Positions 52,375-60,409 of a stretch of 64,000 nucleotides of DNA are shown here, piece after piece. Position 1 is the stretch's first letter; each line of letters opens with the position of its first letter. A model generated the notes under the pieces. The model saw only the letters and a list, made by a program, of their open reading frames with translations, ran no database searches and was not told the DNA's origin. Origin of the DNA: Gracilinema caldarium DSM 7334 (GTDB lineage Bacteria > Spirochaetota > Spirochaetia > Treponematales > Breznakiellaceae); contig NC_015732.1 in assembly GCF_000219725.1 (NCBI RefSeq), positions 2,672,972-2,736,971 of the forward strand, read 5' to 3'. The position numbers were made by a program, and so were the translations under genes.

Positions 52375-54192
52375 TTATACGCCTGCAGCCTGTATGAAGG
52401 CATCTTCACTCAAAAATTGCTGGGTATATAGCTTCCAGTACATGCCATGTAGGGCCATAAGGGACTGGTGATCACCATCTTCGATAATTCGGCCCTTATC
52501 CATGAGGATAATCCGGTCCGCATTCCTGATCGTAGAAAGCCGGTGTGCAATGACAATACTTGTTCGTCCGGCAAGCAGCCGGTTTATGGCACCCTGTATC
52601 AGAACTTCAGTCTCAGTATCCACCGAACTGGTTGCCTCATCGAGGACAATGATCCGAGGATTGGCTACCAGGGCCCTGGCAAGACAGATAAGCTGTTTCT
52701 GTCCTACTGAGAGCAAAGCACCCCCTTCTCCGACAGGTGTATCAAAGCCCTGTTCCAGCCGTTCGATAAAGGCATAGGCGTTTGCATCACGGGCAGCCTG
52801 TTCAATTTCGTCGTCCGTTGCATCCAACCGGCCATACCGGATATTTTCTCTGACCGTGCCGGAAAAGAGGAGCGGAGTCTGTACCACATACCCCAGCTGA
52901 CTATGAAGCCAATGTTGAGTCCATTCGCGGTAATCCCGTCCATCAATCTGGATGGAACCTTCCTCCGGTTCATAGAACCGGCATATGAGATTCACCAGGG
53001 TAGATTTACCACAGCCAGTTTCGCCGACCACTGCCACGGTTTGCCCTGCGGGAATATACAGGGAAAAATTTTTAAATATCCATGGCGCGTCTTTTCCATA
53101 CCGGAACGCTATGTTTTCGAGCAGCAATTCACCACAGATCGGAACCCCTTCACGAGCATTCGGCCGATCCACAATTTCCAGTTCTGTATCGATAAGTCCA
53201 ACCAAACGTTCTGCACTTGCCTGGGCTGCTTGAAATTCTGAAAGCACCCTGGCAACTTCCCGAGCTGGATCAAAGAACATTAACGCATAGTTGATGAACG
53301 CTACGAGGGTCCCAAAGCTGATTATGCCCTTAAGGAGAAATTGTCCGCCAGCCCCCAGTGCGAGAGCTGCGCCCATAGCAGCAAGAGATATGACTATGGG
53401 GAAAAAAAGTGCAGAAAGTCTTGCAGCTCTGATAGAATGATTCCGTAGGGTCTGAGTTTTTTCTGCAAATTCCTTATAGTTGTACTTCTCGATACCGAGG
53501 GCTTTCGTAGTCCTGCCTCCCTGCAACCCTTCATTAAAGGCTCCGGTTACTATAGAATTTGCCTTACGAGCCTTTCGCTGTGCCATGAGGATCCGTTTCT
53601 GAAACCAGAACGTTATCACAAGAAGTGGAGGAACAAATACGAGGGTAATCGCCGCGAGAAGCGGTTGCATCACCACCATAAATACGATGATGGTAAGCAT
53701 CATGGTGGTTCCCCATACGAGGTCTACTATGCCCCACGCAATAGTATCTCCCAATTTTTGGGCATCCGAGGTCATTCGGGCAATGATCCAGCCTGCCGGA
53801 GTACGATCATAATAGGAAAAACTCAACTGCTGTAAACGCTGGAAGGCCTTTTCCCGCAGGGTATACACAAGCCGTACCTCTATGATACCTGCGATCATGA
53901 TGAGGGCCCACACATTAAAACCCTGCAGCAGCGCTAAGAGCCCATATCGAAATATAAACCGGGAGATTAATGGGGCCGAATCTGGCTCTTGTGCAATCGG
54001 GATGAGTACATCAAGAGCATATCGGGTCATCTGCGGAAATATTCCATCCAATACTGCTACCCCTATCATGATAAGGATTAAAAGACCAATAACGGGATAG
54101 AGTGCTTTCCCGAACTGGAATATTTTTTTCCAGAGAGTCACATCAAATTGGCTCGAATATTCTTTTTCTTCAAATTGTGTTTGTTCTGACAT
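52375..54192 (-). CDS. Heterodimeric ABC exporter subunit, catalytic-type (BmrD/TM288-like)
   Basis: A 605-residue half-transporter with six membrane helices and a C-terminal nucleotide-binding domain. Walker A is GETGCGKST, Walker B is IIVLDEATSSVD with the catalytic Glu, and the switch His is in VIAHRLST. The signature is LLSVGQKQ, one position off LSGGQ. It follows its partner gene by 13 bases. Such pairs export drugs, lipids or peptides. A normal Glu with a degenerate signature is what one subunit of an asymmetric pair shows. Confidence 0.93.
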   Translation of the reverse strand: MSEQTQFEEKEYSSQFDVTLWKKIFQFGKALYPVIGLLILIMIGVAVLDGIFPQMTRYALDVLIPIAQEPDSAPLISRFIFRYGLLALLQGFNVWALIMIAGIIEVRLVYTLREKAFQRLQQLSFSYYDRTPAGWIIARMTSDAQKLGDTIAWGIVDLVWGTTMMLTIIVFMVVMQPLLAAITLVFVPPLLVITFWFQKRILMAQRKARKANSIVTGAFNEGLQGGRTTKALGIEKYNYKEFAEKTQTLRNHSIRAARLSALFFPIVISLAAMGAALALGAGGQFLLKGIISFGTLVAFINYALMFFDPAREVARVLSEFQAAQASAERLVGLIDTELEIVDRPNAREGVPICGELLLENIAFRYGKDAPWIFKNFSLYIPAGQTVAVVGETGCGKSTLVNLICRFYEPEEGSIQIDGRDYREWTQHWLHSQLGYVVQTPLLFSGTVRENIRYGRLDATDDEIEQAARDANAYAFIERLEQGFDTPVGEGGALLSVGQKQLICLARALVANPRIIVLDEATSSVDTETEVLIQGAINRLLAGRTSIVIAHRLSTIRNADRIILMDKGRIIEDGDHQSLMALHGMYWKLYTQQFLSEDAFIQAAGV

Positions 54193-54205
54193 GTATCTTC
54201 CTTAT

Positions 54206-56176
54206 TTACTCGTCCATAAACGCACTTTGTAGTTCAGCAAGCCGGCGATATAATCCAGGCTGCTGTATCAGATCTTCATGACTGCCCTGGGCGGTAATAC
54301 AACCATCTTCAAGCACCAGAATCGTATCTGCCTCTGCTAGGGTCGTAAGCCGGTGAGCGACGATAAAGGTTGTCGTCGTTCCCCTGCCTTGTTTCCCTAT
54401 GGCTCCTCGTATAAGATGATCCGTTTCGATATCGACCGCGCTCAGGCTGTCATCCAAAATGAGGATAGGAGCGGTTCTGAGCAGTGCCCGAGCTAAGGCA
54501 AGGCGCTGGCGCTGGCCTCCTGAAAGGGTTACCCCCCGTTCTCCGACCATGGTCTCATAACCATCCTGAAAACCCATTGCGACATGATGAAAGGCAGCTT
54601 TCTGTGCAGCATCAATCAAAGTTGCTTCATTGGCGTCGGGACATGCGGCCAAAAGATTTTCCCGGACCGTTTTTCCAAATAAAAAGCTGTCCTGGAGCAC
54701 CAGGGATATGGCCTTGCGAAGCTCCGCTTTGGGAATCGTTCTGATGTCCCGCCCCCCTATCGTTATATACCCCTCGTTTGGTTCATAAAAACGAACTAGA
54801 AGCTGCATTAACGTGGATTTTCCACTGCCCGTAGGCCCCACAATAGCTACATGTTCCCCTGGAACAACCCGAAAGGAAATATGTTTAAGTACCTCAGTAC
54901 CATCAGGATAGGAAAAGGACACATCAACAAATTCGATGGGACCTCTAGCCCATTCGTCATGAAAGGAGCCCCCTGCATTGGAGTATGATACCGCAGGAAC
55001 CCTTATGGTGCTATCAAGATCTGTTTCTGTTACGAGGGTAAGTAATTCAGCAATACGACCAAGGGCAACCTTGGTTTTTCCCGTATCGGCAAGAATCCGT
55101 CCAAACTGACGAACCGGCCAGAGTACCTGCTGTTCATAGGTTAAGAAAAGGACCAGCAGGCCAATCGTAATGAATCCTGCGGTATAGAGCTTAAGTCCAG
55201 CTCCCAGCAGTAAGGCTATTTGCAGAAGCCCGAGAAAACTGGAAAAACCCCAATAGAAACCAAGCCAACTGATAAGCTTGTATACCTGATCTCGAAGACC
55301 CTTGTTGGCTCTGCCAAAACGCTCAAGTTCATATTGTTGCCGTGCAAAGGCCCGTACCACCCGAACACCGGTAACATTTTCCTGAACAATACCTGAGAGC
55401 ACCCCTTCCCGTTCATCAGCCACCAGGAAGAGCCGCTCCACCATCTTCTGAAAATAAAAAGAGAAGAGAATTATTACCGGCATCACTATGCTACCCCAGA
55501 GGGTGAGCCGATAGCTCAGGGAAAACATAATGGGAAACACGAAGGCTACTAGAGCCAGGGTCCTGAAGAGTTCTACGAATTCAAAGGCAAAGAAACGCCG
55601 GACCGTATCCACATCAGAGGTGCAGCGCTGGAGCCAGTCACCAGTCTGGGATCTGAGCATCGTCTCATAGGGTAAATGCTGGGTATGATGATACAGCCGA
55701 TCCCGCAATGCTTTTGCGCTTTGCTCCGCGGCGGTGTTAACGCTCAGGGAAGCGATAAAGCTGAAAAAGGCTTGCATAAAAATCATGCCCGCAAAGGCAA
55801 GACCAAGCACCCACAGATGGTCCCTCAGCCAGGGCTGCCATACCCAGGGTGCGTTCCCCCAGGCCTGAAGAGTCTGTAACGGCACGAGTTTTTCGAGAAA
55901 ACCGCCTCCTTCAAAGTTTTTACCGAGGAATGGTTCCAATATAACGGACAGAGGGAAGCAGATGATCGGTGGCGCGGTCCCTATAACACTATCTATGGTC
56001 AATTTTACTATCATTGGAGAAGAAAAGGTAAAAAATACTTCCCCGATAATTGCAGCGAGACCAAGCGCATAGATATGCCGCCAGCCCTTGAGGACATTCC
56101 ATAAGAGATTGATGCGCCCGAAACGGGGCCACGAGTTTTTTTGGATACTGTAAAGTTCTTTTGTTGTGACAGACAC
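54206..56176 (-). CDS. Heterodimeric ABC exporter subunit, degenerate-site type (BmrC/TM287-like)
   Basis: A 656-residue half-transporter with six membrane helices, a longer extracytoplasmic part between helices 1 and 2, and a C-terminal ATPase. Walker A is GPTGSGKST, the signature is a perfect LSGGQRQR, but Walker B reads ILILDDSLSAVD. The catalytic Glu is therefore Asp, as in the non-catalytic site of TM287/BmrC proteins. The start is GTG with GGAGG six bases upstream. About 80 bases further up is a terminator preceded by a short SD-led ORF, a possible attenuation leader. Confidence 0.93.
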   Translation of the reverse strand: MSVTTKELYSIQKNSWPRFGRINLLWNVLKGWRHIYALGLAAIIGEVFFTFSSPMIVKLTIDSVIGTAPPIICFPLSVILEPFLGKNFEGGGFLEKLVPLQTLQAWGNAPWVWQPWLRDHLWVLGLAFAGMIFMQAFFSFIASLSVNTAAEQSAKALRDRLYHHTQHLPYETMLRSQTGDWLQRCTSDVDTVRRFFAFEFVELFRTLALVAFVFPIMFSLSYRLTLWGSIVMPVIILFSFYFQKMVERLFLVADEREGVLSGIVQENVTGVRVVRAFARQQYELERFGRANKGLRDQVYKLISWLGFYWGFSSFLGLLQIALLLGAGLKLYTAGFITIGLLVLFLTYEQQVLWPVRQFGRILADTGKTKVALGRIAELLTLVTETDLDSTIRVPAVSYSNAGGSFHDEWARGPIEFVDVSFSYPDGTEVLKHISFRVVPGEHVAIVGPTGSGKSTLMQLLVRFYEPNEGYITIGGRDIRTIPKAELRKAISLVLQDSFLFGKTVRENLLAACPDANEATLIDAAQKAAFHHVAMGFQDGYETMVGERGVTLSGGQRQRLALARALLRTAPILILDDSLSAVDIETDHLIRGAIGKQGRGTTTTFIVAHRLTTLAEADTILVLEDGCITAQGSHEDLIQQPGLYRRLAELQSAFMDE

Positions 56177-56256
56177 GGTCTTCCTCCCGGAAGATAGGTT
56201 GATGAACGATGAAGCCTAATCCGTGTTTTTTCTGTTGTTCTGATTATATATAACAA

Positions 56257-56290
56257 TAAAAAAGGACCAGGCTTCCCATGGAGCTGGTCC
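56257..56290 (-). terminator. Intrinsic terminator between leader ORF and ABC exporter
   Basis: The stem GGACCAG/CTGGTCC (56284-56290 with 56264-56270), read on the minus strand, is followed by a seven-U tract (56257-56263). Its 5' arm can instead pair with AGCTGG inside the leader ORF (56338-56343). Confidence 0.88.
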
Positions 56291-56316
56291 TACTCGATTC
56301 AATTAATCCAACAGAC

Positions 56317-56394
56317 TTATTGGAACGACCGGAATAGCCAGCTTCCCGACACTGTATAAGCAACAACGACCCGTACATTTGTATACATTCGCAT
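56317..56394 (-). CDS. Putative 25-residue leader peptide of the ABC exporter operon
   Basis: A short ORF, MRMYTNVRVVV then AYTVSGSWLFRSFQ, has AGGAG eight bases before its ATG and a TATAAT box (56413-56418) just ahead. An intrinsic terminator starts 27 bases after the stop. The exporter genes lie beyond that terminator in the same direction. This layout matches ribosome-mediated attenuation such as bmrB before bmrCD in B. subtilis. The peptide itself has no recognised function. The -35 region is poor; a CCCTT/AAGGG palindrome occupies the spacer. Confidence 0.6.
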   Translation of the reverse strand: MRMYTNVRVVVAYTVSGSWLFRSFQ

Positions 56395-56483
56395 TATCCG
56401 GTCTCCTTTGATATTATACCCTTTGCTAAGGGTTTAAAAAATACTCTATGCTTCTTTTTATTATTTGTCAAGTGCTCACTCCC

Positions 56484-56512
56484 TTGACAATATCAGTTAA
56501 CACTGTTAACAT
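56484..56512 (+). promoter_or_regulatory. Promoter with TetR-type operator, leaderless layout
   Basis: TTGACA (56484-56489), a 17-nt spacer and TAACAT (56507-56512), then 7 nt to ATG 56520. GTTAACACTGTTAAC (56496-56510) lies across spacer and -10 and is identical to the core site at tetR. Confidence 0.8.
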
Positions 56513-56519
56513 TTCTTGT

Positions 56520-57374
56520 ATGAATATACATCCCGCACTTACAGTACTCATACCACTTATTATTGTATTAGCTTTTATAGCTGCCATTGCAGGGCTTTGG
56601 CCAGCGGAAGGCCATCCCTACCAGGCGACCAGCTTAAGGGGAGAATCGGTAACGATTCATGCCCGGGGACTCTATTATTGGGATACGGTCAGCTCTGCAG
56701 CCCAGATGCAGGCCAATGATTTGGTCACATTAGCCCTTGCGGTGCCGCTTCTCATCCTCGCTTTCCTGCTGGCTCAGAAAGGATCCTTGAGAGGAATGTT
56801 TCTTCTTACCGGTAATCTTGGATTTATCTTATACACCTATATCACCATGTGTTTTGGGGCTCACTTTAATCGATTGTTTTTAGTGTATGTCGCCTTATTC
56901 GGTTTGAGCCTTTTTGCATTTATCCTATGTCTCATGTCCTTTGATATTAATAAGCTTCCGGAAATTTTTACCCCAAAACTGCCCCGTTCCTGGATAGCAG
57001 GGCTTCTCTTCTTTACCGCCGCATTTCTTACCATGGCCTGGGGCGGACGGATAGCAGCAGCCTTAGCCCCCGGAGCTGTTCCCGCACTTGATAATACCAC
57101 CAGCATGTTTATTCAAGCCCTCGATCTTGCTGTGATTGTCCCGGTCTGTATCATCGCAGGCATATTATTACTTCGTCAGCATCCCTGGGGTTATTTATTA
57201 AGTGCGGTAGGCTTAGTGAAATTTACCACCCTGGGAATTGCAGTAAGCCTTATGGGATTAAATATGGCCAGGATAGGGGTTCCCATCAGTCTTGTCGAGT
57301 TGACCATATTTCCGGCCATGGCCTTTGCAGGAATCTGCATAACCATATCGCTTTTATTGCATGTTAAACAGTAA
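56520..57374 (+). CDS. Uncharacterised multi-spanning membrane protein, TetR-controlled
   Basis: A 284-residue protein with about eight hydrophobic helices. The first is followed by an extracytoplasmic stretch of about 50 residues (EGHPYQATSLRGESVTIHARGLYYWD). Other marks are AHFNRLFLVYVALFGLSLF, where charged and aromatic residues lie at a membrane edge, and the final FPAMAFAGICITISLLL. I do not recognise a named family. Start 56520 is preferred over the open frame from 56448 because that region is the promoter. The shared operator makes it a likely target of the TetR protein encoded about 8 kb away. Confidence 0.75.
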   Translation: MNIHPALTVLIPLIIVLAFIAAIAGLWPAEGHPYQATSLRGESVTIHARGLYYWDTVSSAAQMQANDLVTLALAVPLLILAFLLAQKGSLRGMFLLTGNLGFILYTYITMCFGAHFNRLFLVYVALFGLSLFAFILCLMSFDINKLPEIFTPKLPRSWIAGLLFFTAAFLTMAWGGRIAAALAPGAVPALDNTTSMFIQALDLAVIVPVCIIAGILLLRQHPWGYLLSAVGLVKFTTLGIAVSLMGLNMARIGVPISLVELTIFPAMAFAGICITISLLLHVKQ

Positions 57375-57420
57375 TAATTATGACATAGGACTGATCCTTA
57401 CTTGGATCTTTCAAAACAAT

Positions 57421-59076
57421 TCACTGTAAAGGGAAAGAAAATTCAATTACCGCTCCCTGGCTGGTGTACCAACTGAAGGTTCCCTTAAGCTGGTCCATGA
57501 GGCCTTTCATGAGGCTAAATCCCATAGAGTGGGTATGGTCAGCATTAAAGTCCTTGGGGAACCCTGATCCATTATCCTTTATGGTTATGGTAAGTAAGTT
57601 ATTTGAAAATTTAGTAATACTAATATCTATACGACCAGATCCATCGGATCGTTTACCATATTTTATAGCATTAATGCAGGCTTCGAAAACCGCAAGAGCA
57701 CAGGGAATAGCTTGATTCAAGCTGATGATGACATCATCACCGGCAACTGAATACTCAAAATAGGTGTGATGATTAGAAAGAATGAGCTCTACCAGATCCT
57801 GAATATATTCTTTTAAAGCAAGGGATTCCACCCCGGCAGACTGATATATCTTTTCATGGACCATGGCCATACTTTGAATGCGGAGCTTGCTGTTTTCAAA
57901 GAGTTCCTGGTCTTCTTCACAGGCGAGCTCATCGGCTTGAAGTGTTAAAAGGCTGGATATAATCTGCATATTGTTCTTTACACGGTGATGGACTTCCCGT
58001 AAAAGGGTATCCTTCTGTTCCAGGGTTTGCTGCAATTCTCTATTGGCTTCTTCAAACTGATGCTCTCTGGTTCGAACTTCCTGAGACATGGTATTAAAGG
58101 CTTCGATCAATCGGTTTATTTCTATATAGGAACTGCGGTGCTCTATAGTTCGATACACTCTTCCCTGAACCTGGAGCGCTTCATCGGTAAGAATCGTCAA
58201 GGACACAAGTATATTTCGGCCCATATAATAGCCAAAAAGGGTCGCAAGGATGAAGGAAATCAAAGATGCAACCAGAGCAATGTTCAAAACGTCCCTTGTT
58301 GCGCGGAATGCGAAAGACTCCAATTCACTTATAAAAACATACCAGTCAGGTCCCGGAATATAACTAAGAGAAGTAACCAGAGAATAATTATTATATTGAT
58401 GCAAGAGGGTCCCTGATTTTTGTTTTCTTGCCCAAGAAAATAATTCTGTTGATGCAATAGTAACTTGTTCTTCTACAAGAGAGCGATTTCTATTTGCGAC
58501 CACTGTACCATAACGGTCTGCTATTGAGAGGTCCGTCAATTTTTCCGAACTCAGCGTGGTTGGAAGCCGTGATAACCATGAAAGATTTAAATAACCTGCC
58601 AGAATACCCGAGGGATGCCGGACTGCTACAACGATAGTAGGATTTTTAGTTCTGGTGGAAATAAAAACCGGTGAATAAACCGGATTTTGAGTATTATCCT
58701 TGAGTAATTTCATAATGTATGTTTGATGCGAAAAATCAAACCCTGAAAAAACATCTCCTTCAGGAAGTACCGTAAGAACGGTACCACTTTTATCTATAAT
58801 AAACACACTTTCATAGATACCACTCTGAATAAGACTTTTCTCAAGTAAGGTATAGTCTGATATAGATGACATGCTATTCAAAAGGGTACTGGCATCCTTA
58901 ATTTGCTGCTCGATACTTAAAGCGATGCTTTTAGCCAATATTTCATTCCGCTCTAGAACGGTTTTATTAATTCCCTGTTGAATAGCTATAAATACCGATA
59001 AAGTCATCACTAAAATCGGCAGAAGGACGGTAAAACTTGTGAGGAGTATCAGTGTTTTGCGTATGGTTCTATTCAT
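57421..59076 (-). CDS. Sensor histidine kinase, HisKA_2 type with extracytoplasmic Cache-like domain
   Basis: A 551-residue membrane kinase. TM1 lies near residues 6-30, then an extracytoplasmic Cache-like domain of about 230 residues (SGVYESVFIIDKSGTVL-like strands) and TM2 near 265-285. A HAMP-like linker and coiled coil follow, then the phospho-acceptor LREVHHRVKNNMQIISSLL of the HisKA_2 family and an HATPase with NAIKYG and DNGSGFP. Start 59076 follows AGGATGG and overlaps the end of the lipoprotein gene by 8 bases, so the two are coupled. No response regulator is nearby. Confidence 0.9.
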   Translation of the reverse strand: MNRTIRKTLILLTSFTVLLPILVMTLSVFIAIQQGINKTVLERNEILAKSIALSIEQQIKDASTLLNSMSSISDYTLLEKSLIQSGIYESVFIIDKSGTVLTVLPEGDVFSGFDFSHQTYIMKLLKDNTQNPVYSPVFISTRTKNPTIVVAVRHPSGILAGYLNLSWLSRLPTTLSSEKLTDLSIADRYGTVVANRNRSLVEEQVTIASTELFSWARKQKSGTLLHQYNNYSLVTSLSYIPGPDWYVFISELESFAFRATRDVLNIALVASLISFILATLFGYYMGRNILVSLTILTDEALQVQGRVYRTIEHRSSYIEINRLIEAFNTMSQEVRTREHQFEEANRELQQTLEQKDTLLREVHHRVKNNMQIISSLLTLQADELACEEDQELFENSKLRIQSMAMVHEKIYQSAGVESLALKEYIQDLVELILSNHHTYFEYSVAGDDVIISLNQAIPCALAVFEACINAIKYGKRSDGSGRIDISITKFSNNLLTITIKDNGSGFPKDFNADHTHSMGFSLMKGLMDQLKGTFSWYTSQGAVIEFSFPLQ

Positions 59077-60208
59077 GATCCATCCTGACAAGCTCCCCAT
59101 TCTGAATTACAAGCCGCTGAAAGGGAATAATAGGATCACCATAAGCATCTATATAAATAGAAACCTGTAAACCTTCAAACTGTTTTTCCAGAATGGATTG
59201 CTTAAGTTTTTTAGAACCACAACGCTTTAACCCCTCTGCCAAAGTTTGCACCGCAAGCCAGCTCTGTCCAGCACCAAAATCAGCTTCTTTTCCGTAGGTT
59301 TCCCGGTACAGAGCACTGAATTCACGCCAGGCAGGTTTTTCAGACTGGGGATTAAAGGGTACCGTAAAGATCATACCTTCCACCGCCTGGCCCCCATTTT
59401 CTATTAAAGCCTGGGACATAGCCCAGCCTGTACCAAGATACGGCATCGTAAAGCCCCTACGACGTATCTGTTGTGCCAAAAGAGCTGTATCCATACTGTT
59501 AGTGGTAAATAAAACAATATCCGGCTGATATTGTTCCAGAGCACGTAGTACTGTTGCAGTGCTTGTTTCATCCTTGGGATCAAAGGGATATCTTACAACC
59601 GATGCATTCTGTTGCTGTGAAGCCATAAGGCGCCTATATTCCGCGGTGTACGCATCCCCCAAAGGACGAGCAAAGGATTGATTTGATAGATCATCGATGA
59701 TACATGGTTTCAGAGCCCCCCGGGTTACCGACTCTCTTGCAAGCTCATGGGCCTCAGTCGTGTTAGGGGTGGTTAGACGAATAAAGTAATCATCAAGCCC
59801 GCTAAAATCGGGGCTGCTCGCGGTAGGACTTATTAGCGGGATGGCAACTTTATTTGCTAAGGGAATAAGTGCGTGAGCGATACCGCTCGTCATAGGGCCA
59901 ATAATGGCAACAACCTTTTCTGCTGTAAGTTCCTGAAACACCTTTCGGGCAACTTCCGGGTCCTGCTTATCATCCCGAATAATGAGCCTCAATGTTCGAC
60001 CCCGGATACCACCAGCTTTATTTATTGCATCAATGGCAAGCAAAGCGCCATTTCTGCCGCTGATACCGAGATCCGAGTTGAAGCCCGAAAGGCCGCCAAT
60101 AAAACCAACAGAGATGGGTTGCGGAGTGCAGGATGTTAGAAGGAGAGTGAACAATACAAAAATAGTAGCTCTCAAGCACATCCTCTTTTCCAGTTCATCA
60201 ATTTGCAT
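59069..60208 (-). CDS. Ligand-binding lipoprotein, Leu/Ile/Val-binding (Peripla_BP_6) type
   Basis: A 379-residue lipoprotein with lipobox LLTSC and the lipidated Cys at residue 27. The mature part follows the type I periplasmic-binding fold: VGFIGGLSGFNSDLGISGRNGALLAIDAINKAGGI, RDDKQDPEVARKV, VVAIIGPMTSG and PLISPTASSPD. These proteins bind branched-chain amino acids, amides or related ligands. No ABC permeases are close; instead it is coupled to a sensor kinase, so it probably serves as that kinase's ligand sensor (inference). A hairpin overlaps its ribosome-binding site. Confidence 0.9.
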   Translation of the reverse strand: MQIDELEKRMCLRATIFVLFTLLLTSCTPQPISVGFIGGLSGFNSDLGISGRNGALLAIDAINKAGGIRGRTLRLIIRDDKQDPEVARKVFQELTAEKVVAIIGPMTSGIAHALIPLANKVAIPLISPTASSPDFSGLDDYFIRLTTPNTTEAHELARESVTRGALKPCIIDDLSNQSFARPLGDAYTAEYRRLMASQQQNASVVRYPFDPKDETSTATVLRALEQYQPDIVLFTTNSMDTALLAQQIRRRGFTMPYLGTGWAMSQALIENGGQAVEGMIFTVPFNPQSEKPAWREFSALYRETYGKEADFGAGQSWLAVQTLAEGLKRCGSKKLKQSILEKQFEGLQVSIYIDAYGDPIIPFQRLVIQNGELVRMDHE

Positions 60209-60409
60209 CGTTAAAAAAAACCTTCACACAATTCTCAATTGTGAACTTTTTGTTAATTAGCTTACTTTATTCGCGTATATTTTAGCGATATTAGATATAA
60301 TGAAGATAGTTGTAATAATTGTAATAACTATTTATAAATAATTCAAGCTATCTATTAGCTACCAGAATATCTACATCTACAAACATATGGGGGAAGTATT
60401 TACCTCGAT
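60209..60409 (-). promoter_or_regulatory. Promoter and structured leader of the lipoprotein/kinase operon
   Basis: TTGAAT (60341-60346), a 17-nt spacer and TACAAT (60318-60323) on the minus strand give a leader of about 100 nt. Next to the start is a hairpin (60223-60245; TTCACA..AATT with AATTGTG..GAA). It encloses the GAAGG ribosome-binding bases in its 3' edge and is followed by eight U. It could act as an attenuator or hide the ribosome-binding site. Confidence 0.5.
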
